21,584 bases of DNA from CAYORM01 sp964406375 (GTDB taxonomy: Bacteria > Pseudomonadota > Alphaproteobacteria > DSM-16000 > Inquilinaceae): assembly GCA_964406375.1 (NCBI GenBank), contig CAYORM010000045.1, forward strand, positions 1-21,584, written 5' to 3'. The notes beneath the pieces were generated by a model. That model searched no databases. It was not told the DNA's origin and saw only the letters and a list, made by a program, of their open reading frames with translations. This document shows positions 13,794-21,506 of this stretch, piece by piece. Position 1 is the first letter of the stretch; every line of letters begins with the position of its first letter. A program made the position numbers and the translations under genes.

Positions 13794-14918
13794 TCAGACC
13801 GCGGTGTCGCGGGCGAAGACGAAGGCCTGCGCCGGATCGACGCGGACGCCGACACGCGCGCCCTCCTCCGGCAGGAAAAGCCCGGGCGCCCGAGCATGGA
13901 GATGGGCGGTGCCGGCCGGTCCGTCCACCGACAGATGGACGAGGCTCGTCCGACCGAGAAGCCGCGCCGCCTCCACCCGCGCCGGGACGGCGGACAGCGC
14001 CTGCGCCGGCGGGGAGGGACGCGCCCGGTCGGACACCGTCGCGCCCGGCCCCGCGTCGATGAGCAGCGCCTCGGGGCGGATCAACACCTCTGCCGGCGTC
14101 CCCTCGGCCAGGTTCGCGGCGGCGATGGCGCCGACGGGCGTTGCGACCGCCCCGCCGGCGACCCGGCCTTCCAGTCTGTTGGCCTCGCCGAAAAAGGTCG
14201 CGGCAAAGGCATTCACCGGTCGGCAATAGAGATCGGTCGGCGTGCCGAGCTGGACGATCCGTCCGTCGCGCATCAGCGCGATGGCGTCGGCGAGGAACAT
14301 CGCCTCTTCCGGATCATGCGTCACGACCAGCGTCGCGGCACCGTTGCGCTTGAGCACGTGGAGCGTCTCGTCGCGCACCTGCTGGCGCAGCCGGGTGTCG
14401 AGGCCGGAGAACGGCTCGTCGAGCAGCAGCACCCGCGGCTGCGGCGCGAGCGCCCGAGCGAGCGCCACCCGCTGCTGCTGGCCACCCGACAGGGTGTGCG
14501 GATAGGCCTGCGCGAAGGCCGCCATACCGACCGTCTCGAGCGTCTCGCGCGCCCGGCGCTCGCCCGCCGCATCGTTGCGGCCAAGCCCGAACCGGACGTT
14601 CTCCAGCACCGTCAGATGCGGGAACAGTGCGTAGTCCTGGAAGACGAGGCCGATGCGCCGGCGCTCAGGCGGGATGCTGCCGGCAGGGTCGGCAACGACG
14701 GTGTCGCCGACGCGGATCGTGCCTTCCTGCAGCTCCTCGAGCCCGGCCGCGATGCGCAGCAGCGTCGACTTGCCGCAGCCTGACGGCCCGACGAGACACA
14801 GGATTCGGCCCGGCTCAACCGTCAGGCTGACGTCGTCGATGACCCGGTTGCGACCGTAACGGTGGCCGACATGCTCGATCGACAGGGCCTCTCCCTGCGC
14901 CGCGGATGCGTTCGCCAT
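13794..14918 (-). CDS. ABC transporter ATP-binding protein, ferric/polyamine/sulfate (FbpC/PotA/CysA) type
   Basis: This 374-residue importer ATPase has Walker A GPSGCGKST (44–52), the Q-loop in VFQDYALFPH, the signature LSGGQQQR, Walker B VLLLDEPFSGLD and the H-loop VTHDPEEA. After about residue 240 comes a TOBE-type regulatory domain (GEANRLEGRV..., VLIRPEALLI). The EGTIRVGDTVVADP insertion and short TOBE resemble FbpC ferric-iron ATPases, but substrate cannot be set from the sequence. No permease or binding protein is near, so it must work with partners encoded elsewhere. It sits between scpB (45 bases upstream) and tatA, an unusual place. I see no strong ribosome site for the ATG at 14918. 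Confidence 0.92.
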   Translation of the reverse strand: MANASAAQGEALSIEHVGHRYGRNRVIDDVSLTVEPGRILCLVGPSGCGKSTLLRIAAGLEELQEGTIRVGDTVVADPAGSIPPERRRIGLVFQDYALFPHLTVLENVRFGLGRNDAAGERRARETLETVGMAAFAQAYPHTLSGGQQQRVALARALAPQPRVLLLDEPFSGLDTRLRQQVRDETLHVLKRNGAATLVVTHDPEEAMFLADAIALMRDGRIVQLGTPTDLYCRPVNAFAATFFGEANRLEGRVAGGAVATPVGAIAAANLAEGTPAEVLIRPEALLIDAGPGATVSDRARPSPPAQALSAVPARVEAARLLGRTSLVHLSVDGPAGTAHLHARAPGLFLPEEGARVGVRVDPAQAFVFARDTAV

Positions 14919-14963
14919 GATGCCGCTGAATGCGCCGCGGCGGCGGGGCTTGGCAAGTGGTTC

Positions 14964-15626
14964 TCAGTCGCGGCCCGGTGACGCGGCGGGCTTGTCCGCC
15001 TCCCCGTCATCGCCACCCTCCTCCTCGCGCCGCCCACCCGGCAGCACCGATACAGCGGGCCGAAGGTCGAGCAGGCCGGACGCCTTCAGATCCTCGAGAT
15101 TGGGTAGGTCGTCGATCGAGGCGAGGCCGAAATGGTCGAGAAAGGCCGGCGTCGTCACCCAGGTGACCGGGCGGCCCGGCGCCTGGCGCCGCCGCCCCGC
15201 GGCGATCCAGCCGGTCTCGAGCAGAACGTCGAGCGTGCCCTTGTTGGTCGCGACGCCACGGATCGATTCGATCTCGGCGCGGGTGACGGGCTGGTGATAG
15301 GCGATGATCGCCAGCGTCTCGATGGCCGCGCGCGACAGGCGCCGCACCTCCTGCCGGAGGTCGACGAGCAGCGGCGCCAGATCCGGCGCGGTGCGGAAGG
15401 CCCAGCCCTGGGCGACGCGCATCAGCACCACCCCCCTGCCCGCGTAGTGCTGCGCGAGATCGGCGAGGATCGGTCGGAGCGCCACACCCTCCGGCAGCCG
15501 GGCGGCGAGGTCGGAATCGGGCACCGGCTCCGGCGAGGCGAAGAGCACCGCCTCAATCAATCGATGATGTGGGTCGGCGATCCGCGCGGTGTCGTCGGCC
15601 ATGTCCGTCATGTCCATGTCCGTCAT
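14964..15626 (-). CDS. scpB: ScpB, segregation and condensation protein B
   Basis: ScpB dimers bind ScpA and SMC to condense and segregate the chromosome. The 220 residues include the two winged-helix units. The conserved core reads RLIEAVLFASPEPV (about 22–35), LSRAAIETLAIIAYHQPVTRAEIESIRGV (about 96–124), and TTPAFLDHFGLASIDDLPNL (about 155–174). The tail is acidic. The first ATG (15626) overlaps the scpA stop by 4 bases. Three more in-frame ATGs follow at 15617, 15611 and 15602, within a short tandem repeat (MTDMDMTDM), so the true start is uncertain by up to 8 residues. It is coupled to scpA. Confidence 0.95.
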   Translation of the reverse strand: MTDMDMTDMADDTARIADPHHRLIEAVLFASPEPVPDSDLAARLPEGVALRPILADLAQHYAGRGVVLMRVAQGWAFRTAPDLAPLLVDLRQEVRRLSRAAIETLAIIAYHQPVTRAEIESIRGVATNKGTLDVLLETGWIAAGRRRQAPGRPVTWVTTPAFLDHFGLASIDDLPNLEDLKASGLLDLRPAVSVLPGGRREEEGGDDGEADKPAASPGRD

Positions 15627-16468
15627 GTCGCCGGGTCCTGCGCCTTGATCCAGATCTGACCGAAGGGGCCGTCCTGGCGCAGCGCGATCCGGCCGGCCTT
15701 GGCGAGCTCGAGCGTCGCGCCGAAGGTGGCGGCCAGGGCGGAGCGCCGCTCGAGGGGATCGGCGGGGCCCAGCGGCGGCATCAGGGCGGCGAGCGTCGAC
15801 CAGCCCGGCAGCCGCCCGAGCATGCCGGAGAGGATCTCGAGCGCATCCTCGATCGACCACAGCCGCGAGGCCTCGATGCGCAGGCTCGCCTGCGCCTTCA
15901 TCCCGCGCCGCCGGTGATCGGCATAGGCCTTCAGCAGATCGTAGAGCGACACCGCCCAGACCGTCTCGACCGCGACGGCCGTTTCCGGCGGCAGGCCGCG
16001 TGCCAGAAGCTCGCGCCCGCGGCGCGGCCGGGCGAAGAGCGCCGCACCGGCATTGCGCATCGCATCGAGCTTCCGAAGCTGGAAGGTCAGCGCCGCCGCC
16101 AGCTCCTCGCCCGAAGGCTCGTCATCCTGCGGCGGCCGCGGCAGCAGCAGTCGGGATTTGAGATAGGCGAGCCAGGCGGCCATCACGAGATATTGCGCGG
16201 CGAGTTCGAGCGACAGCCGCCGCGCCTGCTCGACAAAGGCGAGATACTGGTCGGCCAGCGCCAGAATCGAGATCTGGGTGAGATCGACCTTCTGCAGCCG
16301 CGCCTGCTCGAGCAGCAGGTCGATCGGCCCCTCATAGCTCTCGAGTCTCAGGATCAGTGCCGCCGCATCGGCCGCGGGACGCGGCTCGTCCTCACTCCAC
16401 GCCTCGTCGATCGGTCCGGCCATGGGGCGACTGTCGCCCGGGGATGGCGGCACTGGCAATCCCGGCAT
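15623..16468 (-). CDS. scpA: ScpA, segregation and condensation protein A (kleisin)
   Basis: ScpA is the kleisin that bridges SMC heads. After a variable N-terminus come LRLESYEGPIDLLLEQARLQKVDLTQISILALADQYLAFV (the family hallmark), then YLVMAAWLAYLKSRLLLP, and a C-terminal winged helix. I chose ATG 16468: it lies 4 bases after the nagZ stop with GGGGTGAGG just upstream. The alternative is ATG 16423 (MAGPIDEAW), which has no good ribosome site and sits directly behind a 15-base palindrome. The chosen start gives 281 residues. The gene is in the SPOR–nagZ–scpA–scpB transcript. Confidence 0.94.
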   Translation of the reverse strand: MPGLPVPPSPGDSRPMAGPIDEAWSEDEPRPAADAAALILRLESYEGPIDLLLEQARLQKVDLTQISILALADQYLAFVEQARRLSLELAAQYLVMAAWLAYLKSRLLLPRPPQDDEPSGEELAAALTFQLRKLDAMRNAGAALFARPRRGRELLARGLPPETAVAVETVWAVSLYDLLKAYADHRRRGMKAQASLRIEASRLWSIEDALEILSGMLGRLPGWSTLAALMPPLGPADPLERRSALAATFGATLELAKAGRIALRQDGPFGQIWIKAQDPAT

Positions 16469-16472
16469 CGCC

Positions 16473-17498
16473 TCACCCCGCCGCGAGCAGCGCCTCGAGC
16501 CGTCCGACGGTCTCGGCGAGCGGCGGCACAGCCTTGCGGCTGCGTTCCCGAAGACGGATCGCACGGTTGAGCCGGTCGCGCGTCGCCTCACCCGGCGGTG
16601 GTACCGCATCGGCGACGCGACGCATCTCGCCGAGCCGCCCGTTGCAATGAAGCGCGACATCGCAGCCCGCCGCGAGCGCCGCTGCGGCACGCCGGGCGAC
16701 CGGGCCGGACAGCGCCCCCATCGACAGATCGTCGGAGAAGAGAAGACCGTTGAACCCGATCGTGCCCCGGATGACCCGCGACACGACCACTTCGGAGAGC
16801 GTCGCCGGCGCAATGGCATCGATCGCGGTGAAGACGAGATGCCCGGTCATGCCCAGCGGCAGATCGGCGAGGCTACGGAACGGCACGAAATCGGTGCTTT
16901 CCAGCACCTCCATCGATGCTTCGATCACCGGCAGGGCGCGATGGCTGTCCACCGCCGACCGCCCGTGCCCCGGCATGTGCTTGATGACCGGCAGCACACC
17001 CGCCGCGAGAAGCCCCTCGGCGAGCGCCCGGCCCAGCCGCGCCACCCGGGCGGGATCGGCCCCGAAGGACCGGTCGCCGACCACCACGGCGTCGCCGCCG
17101 GGCAAAGCGAGATCGAGCACCGGCGCCGCGACGACGTCGATGCCGAGCGCCGCCGCCATGGTGCCGAGGGCGAGCCCCTGCAAGGACGCGGCCGTCTCGG
17201 CAACGGGATCGGCGAGCGCCCCGATGCGGCCAGCGGCCGGCAGCGCCGGCCAATGCGGCGGGCGCAGCCGGGCGACCCGCCCGCCCTCCTGGTCGATCAT
17301 CACCGGCACCGCGCGGCCCACGGCGTCGCGCAGTGCCGCGACCAGCGCCGCGACCTGGGTGGGATCAATACAGTTGCGGCGGAACAGGATGAAACCGACC
17401 GGATCGGCCTCGGCAAAGAAGCGGCGCTCGGCCGCCGTCAGCCGCGTTCCGGCGCAGCCGAAGACGACGGCGCGGCGGCCGTGGCGGGTGGGGCTCAT
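16473..17498 (-). CDS. nagZ: NagZ, beta-N-acetylhexosaminidase (GH3)
   Basis: NagZ removes N-acetylglucosamine from cytoplasmic 1,6-anhydro-muropeptides in cell-wall recycling; its products can influence beta-lactamase induction. The 341 residues contain VMIDQEGGRVARL (67–79), KHMPGHGR (173–180), the DSH of the acid/base loop (184–186), and SDDLSM (255–260) carrying the nucleophilic Asp at 256. All catalytic elements of GH3 NagZ are present and length is normal. No signal peptide is seen, in line with a cytoplasmic enzyme. Its ATG overlaps the stop of the SPOR gene by 4 bases (ATGA). Confidence 0.96.
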   Translation of the reverse strand: MSPTRHGRRAVVFGCAGTRLTAAERRFFAEADPVGFILFRRNCIDPTQVAALVAALRDAVGRAVPVMIDQEGGRVARLRPPHWPALPAAGRIGALADPVAETAASLQGLALGTMAAALGIDVVAAPVLDLALPGGDAVVVGDRSFGADPARVARLGRALAEGLLAAGVLPVIKHMPGHGRSAVDSHRALPVIEASMEVLESTDFVPFRSLADLPLGMTGHLVFTAIDAIAPATLSEVVVSRVIRGTIGFNGLLFSDDLSMGALSGPVARRAAAALAAGCDVALHCNGRLGEMRRVADAVPPPGEATRDRLNRAIRLRERSRKAVPPLAETVGRLEALLAAG

Positions 17499-18844
17499 CC
17501 CCCGATGACGAGACAGCCGGTCGGCTCTGACTGGAGCAGACGGCAGACGGCCCTGGCGCCCGCCTCGTCGAGCGGTCCAGCCTGGACCCGGAAGCCCAGC
17601 CGCTCGGCCCCTTCAATGCGCTGCGTCCTGAGTTCGAGCGCCCCGAACACCCCGGGATAGCGCCGGCGGAACCGATCCCACTCGGCCGCGACCTCGCTCT
17701 CGGAGGAGACGGCAGCGATCTGGACAGCGAACCGGCCGTCGGGCACCGCAGCAACCACGCCGGGCGACGACGTGCCGGAGCCGTCGATGCCGGTCGTCGG
17801 CGTGACGGTGGCGAAGACGGGTGCGGAGGAGACGGCATCGGGCGTGGCCGCGGCCGGTGATCCACCGCTGCGGATGCCGGCCTCTGCGAAGGCCGCGCGG
17901 ATCCCCTCCGGCAACACCGGATGGCCGACCGGCCCGTCGAGCGCCACGCCGGGGAGCGGCTCGCTGAATGCCCCGGCCGGCGGCTCGAGGAGGGCGACTG
18001 CGGTCTCGACCGTCAACGGCGACGGCGCGAGACCGTCATCCACAGGCAGGGTGAGGACGGCCGCAACCGGGGCGGTCGCCAGATCCGAGGCGATGGGTGG
18101 CGGCAGGCCCGGGCCGGTCTCGGCGATGCCGGGCACGAGAGAGAGCGGCGGGGCGACATCGGCACGCGCCATCCCGGCCGAGGCCGCATCGAGGCCCGCC
18201 ATCCGCTCGGTCGAGGCGGGAGTCGAGCCTTGCTGGGACTCCTCGCGGGGCAGCAGCACCTCGATCTCGTCTGCCGCGGCGGGCCCCGCCGTCGCGGCGA
18301 TGGCAGCGCCGATCGCCCCGGCGGCGATGCCACCACCCGCGCCGCCGCCGAGCGAGGCCACCAGGACCGGGCGCGGCAGGGGCGCCTCGGGCGCCGGCAG
18401 GAAGCCGCGGACCTCGGGCGACGGGACGCTGCGGCCGAGATCCTGCAGCACCAACCGGTTCTGATTGGGGATGACGAGCCCGCCCTCCTCCGCCGGGCGC
18501 AGGCGCCAGGGCGTGGGATCGGCCTTGATGACCGGCGGCCCGCCGGCGGCCGTCATCGGCACCGGCGAGAGATAGGCATGGCCGAGAACCGCGCCGAAAA
18601 CGCCGAGGGTGGCCGTCAGTGCCACCGCGGTCCCGATCCGCCGCCAGGACCGAAGCCAGCGCAGTCCCGGCCGTGCCGCCGCCTCCGCAAGCCAGCCGGG
18701 CGGCGCCCAGCCGGCGGGGGCCGCCGCGGCATGCTCCGCCACGACGCCGCCGACATGCGCGGCCGCCGGGAAAGCCATGGCGGCCGGGGCTGCATGCCCG
18801 CGTTCATCGAGGGTGATTCGGATCGGCTCGCGCGTTGCGATCAT
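17495..18844 (-). CDS. SPOR-domain membrane protein
   Basis: This 449-residue bitopic protein has a cytoplasmic N-terminus (1–69, Ala-rich) and one membrane segment (about 70–92, IGTAVALTATLGVFGAVLGHAYL). A long low-complexity periplasmic region (about 95–370) follows. The C-terminal SPOR domain (about 375–449) starts GRFAVQIAAVSSESEVAAEWDRFRRRYP and ends RVQAGPLDEAGARAVCRLLQ. SPOR domains bind denuded glycan strands at the septum, so a division or cell-wall role is likely. ATG 18844 has GGGCGAGG upstream. The gene is first in a long transcript with nagZ, scpA and scpB. The 82-base gap to dgt is where argS sits in many relatives. Confidence 0.9.
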   Translation of the reverse strand: MIATREPIRITLDERGHAAPAAMAFPAAAHVGGVVAEHAAAAPAGWAPPGWLAEAAARPGLRWLRSWRRIGTAVALTATLGVFGAVLGHAYLSPVPMTAAGGPPVIKADPTPWRLRPAEEGGLVIPNQNRLVLQDLGRSVPSPEVRGFLPAPEAPLPRPVLVASLGGGAGGGIAAGAIGAAIAATAGPAAADEIEVLLPREESQQGSTPASTERMAGLDAASAGMARADVAPPLSLVPGIAETGPGLPPPIASDLATAPVAAVLTLPVDDGLAPSPLTVETAVALLEPPAGAFSEPLPGVALDGPVGHPVLPEGIRAAFAEAGIRSGGSPAAATPDAVSSAPVFATVTPTTGIDGSGTSSPGVVAAVPDGRFAVQIAAVSSESEVAAEWDRFRRRYPGVFGALELRTQRIEGAERLGFRVQAGPLDEAGARAVCRLLQSEPTGCLVIGG

Positions 18845-18926
18845 GCCTCGCCCTGGGCTGCCGGGATGGGTGCGAATCACTTTACCGAAGAAGCCAAACT
18901 CGGGCGACAAGAATTTGATTTGCCGC

Positions 18927-20090
18927 CTAGATTCGCTGATGCAGGTCAAACAGTCGGCGATGTTCGATCATGGCGTAGCGATCGGTCATCCCGGCGATGT
19001 AGTCGGCCACGATGCGCGCCCGGGCAGCGGCATCCGCCGCCTCCGCCGCCGCCCGCCACTCGCCCGGCAGGGTGTTCGGCTCAGCGGTGAAGATCGCGAA
19101 GAGATCGGCAACGATGCGCTTGGCCTTGCTGGTCTCGCGGTTCACGAGGCTGTGCCGGTAGACGCGCCGGAACATGAAGCCGCGCACGATGTCGAGCTCG
19201 GCCTGGAGCGGCTCGGAAAAGGCGGCCACCGGGTGGCCCGCTGCACGGATCGCCGCCACATCGGTGAAGGCGCCCCGCGCCAGGCGCGCCCGCGTTTCGG
19301 CGAGCAGATCGGTGACCATGCGATCGATGACGCGCCGCGTCGTCTCATGCACCGTGCGCTGCGGCTCCAGCCCGGGATGCCTGTCACGCACCGCCCGCAG
19401 CACCGGACCGACGAGCGGCAGGTCGGCCAGCTCGTCGAGCGCGAGCAGGCCCGCCCGCACCGCATCATCGATGTCGTGATTGGTGTAGGCGATGTCGTCG
19501 GCCAGGGCGGCGAGTTGCGCCTCGAGCCCCGGCTGCCCATCGAGTTCGAGGTCCCACACCGCACGGAAGGCGTCGATGGTCGGCGTCAACCGCGCGCCGG
19601 GGGCGAGCGGCAGGAGCGGTCCGTTGTGCTTGACCACCCCCTCCAGCGTCTCCCAGGTCAGGTTGAGCCCGTCGAAGGCGGCATAGCGCTGTTCGAGCCG
19701 GGTCAGAATCCGCAGCGTCTGGTCGTTGTGGTAGAAGCCGCCATAAGCGGCCATCGCGGCGTTCAGCGCATCCTCGCCGGCATGGCCGAACGGGGTATGG
19801 CCGAGATCGTGCGCGAGGGCTACGGCCTCGCCGAGATCCTCGTCGAGATCGAGGGCACGGCACAGCGTCCGGCAGATCTGCGCGACCTCGATCGTGTGGG
19901 TCAGCCGCGTCCGGAAATAATCGCCCTCGTGCCGCACGAAGACCTGCGTCTTGTACTGCAGCCGCCGGAATGCGCCGGAATGGATGATGCGGTCGCGATC
20001 CCGCTGGAACGGGCTGCGGGTGGGGCTCTCGGGCTCGGCGAAATAGCGGCCGCGGCTGCGCCCGGCGATCGAGGAATAAGCGGCGACCAT
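18927..20090 (-). CDS. dgt: Deoxyguanosinetriphosphate triphosphohydrolase-like HD protein
   Basis: Dgt-family enzymes hydrolyse dNTPs to nucleoside and tripolyphosphate. The 387 residues contain the family N-terminus (RSPFQRDRDRIIHSGAFRRL, about 25–44) followed by TQVF. The HD-domain metal ligands are H65 (THTIEVAQ), H94–D95 (HDLGHTPFGHAGE) and D198/D199 in ADDIAYTNHDIDDAV. The length matches the shorter alphaproteobacterial type 2 group, which is annotated as dGTPase-like; exact substrate preference is unknown. ATG 20090 has no obvious ribosome site. It is divergent from erpA. Confidence 0.95.
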   Translation of the reverse strand: MVAAYSSIAGRSRGRYFAEPESPTRSPFQRDRDRIIHSGAFRRLQYKTQVFVRHEGDYFRTRLTHTIEVAQICRTLCRALDLDEDLGEAVALAHDLGHTPFGHAGEDALNAAMAAYGGFYHNDQTLRILTRLEQRYAAFDGLNLTWETLEGVVKHNGPLLPLAPGARLTPTIDAFRAVWDLELDGQPGLEAQLAALADDIAYTNHDIDDAVRAGLLALDELADLPLVGPVLRAVRDRHPGLEPQRTVHETTRRVIDRMVTDLLAETRARLARGAFTDVAAIRAAGHPVAAFSEPLQAELDIVRGFMFRRVYRHSLVNRETSKAKRIVADLFAIFTAEPNTLPGEWRAAAEAADAAARARIVADYIAGMTDRYAMIEHRRLFDLHQRI

Positions 20091-20137
20091 CGCGCCGGCA
20101 CGCTAGTGCGCGCCCCGGCGACTGTCCATCCGGACCG

Positions 20138-20166
20138 TTGGCCAGGCCGCGGGGAAGCCCTACATT
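20138..20166 (+). promoter_or_regulatory. Sigma-70 promoter candidate of erpA–xthA
   Basis: TTGGCC (20138–20143) and TACATT (20161–20166) are separated by exactly 17 bases in the 96-base divergent gap with dgt. The start would be about 15 bases before the erpA ATG, and GAGAGGA serves as the ribosome site. Confidence 0.5.
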
Positions 20167-20186
20167 GGAGCCGAGAGGACCGATCC

Positions 20187-20531
20187 ATGACCGATACCGC
20201 ATCGCCGAGTCTGACCGTCACGGAAGCCGCGGCGCGCCGGATTGCCGAGCTGCGCCGCCAGCAGAACGCCGACACGCTGATGCTGCGCATCGCCGTCTCG
20301 GGCGGCGGCTGCGCCGGCTTCCAATACGGTTTCTCCTTCGACGACACGCTGAACGATGACGACCTGACCTTCGAACGCGACGGCGTCACCGTGGTGGTCG
20401 ACGAGACCTCGATGGATCTCCTGCAGGGGGCCGAGGTCGATTTCGTCGAGGAGCTGATCGGCGCCTCCTTCCAGATTCGCAACCCCAACGCGGCATCCTC
20501 CTGCGGCTGCGGCACATCCTTCTCGATCTGA
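20187..20531 (+). CDS. erpA: A-type iron–sulfur carrier protein (ErpA/IscA family)
   Basis: A-type carriers accept Fe–S clusters from the scaffold and pass them to target enzymes. The 114 residues show the fold and the three invariant cysteines: C42 in SGGGCAGFQYGF and C106 and C108 in SSCGCGTSF. The ATG at 20187 has GAGAGGA 7 bases upstream. The same frame is open far upstream, but that part is antisense to dgt and is not coding. ErpA versus IscA cannot be told apart with certainty; position beside dgt and xthA is usual for the alphaproteobacterial erpA. xthA follows after 19 bases, likely on the same transcript. Confidence 0.95.
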   Translation: MTDTASPSLTVTEAAARRIAELRRQQNADTLMLRIAVSGGGCAGFQYGFSFDDTLNDDDLTFERDGVTVVVDETSMDLLQGAEVDFVEELIGASFQIRNPNAASSCGCGTSFSI

Positions 20532-20550
20532 CGCGCGGCGGGGACGGAGG

Positions 20551-21321
20551 ATGCCGACGGTCGCGACCTGGAACGTCAATTCCGTCAAGGCGCGGCTGGC
20601 GAATGTCACCGCCTGGCTGGAGGAGGCGGCGCCCGACATCGTTGTGCTGCAGGAGATCAAGTGCGAGACCGACGCCTTCCCGCGCGAGGCGATCGAGCGG
20701 CTCGGCTACCATGCCGCGGTCGCGGGGCAGAAGGCCTATAACGGCGTCGCACTGCTCTCGAAGCGGCCGATCGAGGCGGTCACGACCGTCCTGCCCGGCG
20801 AACCCGAGGACGAACAGGCCCGCTGGATCGAGGCCGACACCTTCGGCATCCGCATCTGCGGGCTCTATCTGCCGAACGGCAATCCGGTCTCCACCGACAA
20901 ATTCGCCTATAAGTTGCGGTGGATGGCGCGGCTGAAGAGCCGTGCCGAGGCATTGTTGGCAGTCGAGACGCCATTCCTTCTCGCCGGTGATTTCAACGTC
21001 ATCCCCGAGCCGCAGGACGCCCATGACCCGGCGGCCTGGACCGGCGATGCGCTGTACCGGCCGGAGAGCCGGGCGGCCTTCCGGGCGATCCTCCATCTCG
21101 GCCTGACCGACGCCTACCGGGCGCTTCACCCGGAAGAGGTGGCCTTCACCTTCTGGGATTATCAGGGCGGCGCCTGGCAGCGCGACGACGGCATCCGCAT
21201 CGACCATATTCTGCTCTCGCCACAGCTCGCCGACCGCCTCGCCGCCTGCCGGATCGACCGCGCGGTGCGCGGCCGTGAGAAGGCCTCCGACCACGTGCCG
21301 GTGGTGGCGACGCTGCGCTGA
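20551..21321 (+). CDS. xthA: Exodeoxyribonuclease III (AP endonuclease)
   Basis: ExoIII cleaves abasic sites and degrades duplex DNA from 3' ends in base-excision repair. The 256 residues carry the endonuclease/exonuclease/phosphatase fold landmarks: TWNVNSV with N8, LQEIKCE with E35, GLYLPNGNP with Y106, AGDFNVIP with D147 and N149, RIDHILLS around 217–224, and SDHVPVVATL with D247 and H248. Length is typical. The ATG at 20551 begins MPTVATWNVNS as in relatives; a purine-rich GGGGACGGAGG stretch runs right up to it. It lies 19 bases after erpA. Confidence 0.96.
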   Translation: MPTVATWNVNSVKARLANVTAWLEEAAPDIVVLQEIKCETDAFPREAIERLGYHAAVAGQKAYNGVALLSKRPIEAVTTVLPGEPEDEQARWIEADTFGIRICGLYLPNGNPVSTDKFAYKLRWMARLKSRAEALLAVETPFLLAGDFNVIPEPQDAHDPAAWTGDALYRPESRAAFRAILHLGLTDAYRALHPEEVAFTFWDYQGGAWQRDDGIRIDHILLSPQLADRLAACRIDRAVRGREKASDHVPVVATLR

Positions 21322-21506
21322 GCCGCCGGCTCGGCCGACTGTCAGACCGATCCCGAAACCGATCCGCCGGCCTCGTGCCGATGCTCGGCGACGTCGACGC
21401 CGGCCTGGCGACGTGTGCGTGCATTTTTGGCGTTTCACAGTCGTATAAGTTGTGTCACCATCCTCCCATTGAGACCGGCATAGTCCAACCAATTGCGGAG
21501 GCGCGG
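21322..21506 (+). promoter_or_regulatory. Intergenic leader with AT-richer core before the last gene
   Basis: This 185-base gap contains a locally AT-richer tract (about 21421–21495), unusual in this GC-rich window. It holds TATAAG at 21444–21449 as a possible −10, but the hexamer 17 bases above (GCATTT) is poor. GGAG at 21497–21500 is a good ribosome site for the next ATG. A short GAGCC-GCC-GGCTC hairpin overlaps the xthA stop; it is too weak to call a terminator. Confidence 0.4.

Noticed and set aside
16422..17660. A 412-codon plus-strand frame opposite nagZ.
   Set aside because: nagZ has all its catalytic motifs on the minus strand, and the plus frame is Arg/Gly/His-rich, as expected of an antisense GC-rich frame.
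18609..20531. A 640-codon plus-strand frame ending as ErpA, as if ErpA had a long N-terminal extension.
   Set aside because: Everything before 20187 is antisense to dgt and the SPOR gene. A promoter and ribosome site lie directly before the erpA ATG.
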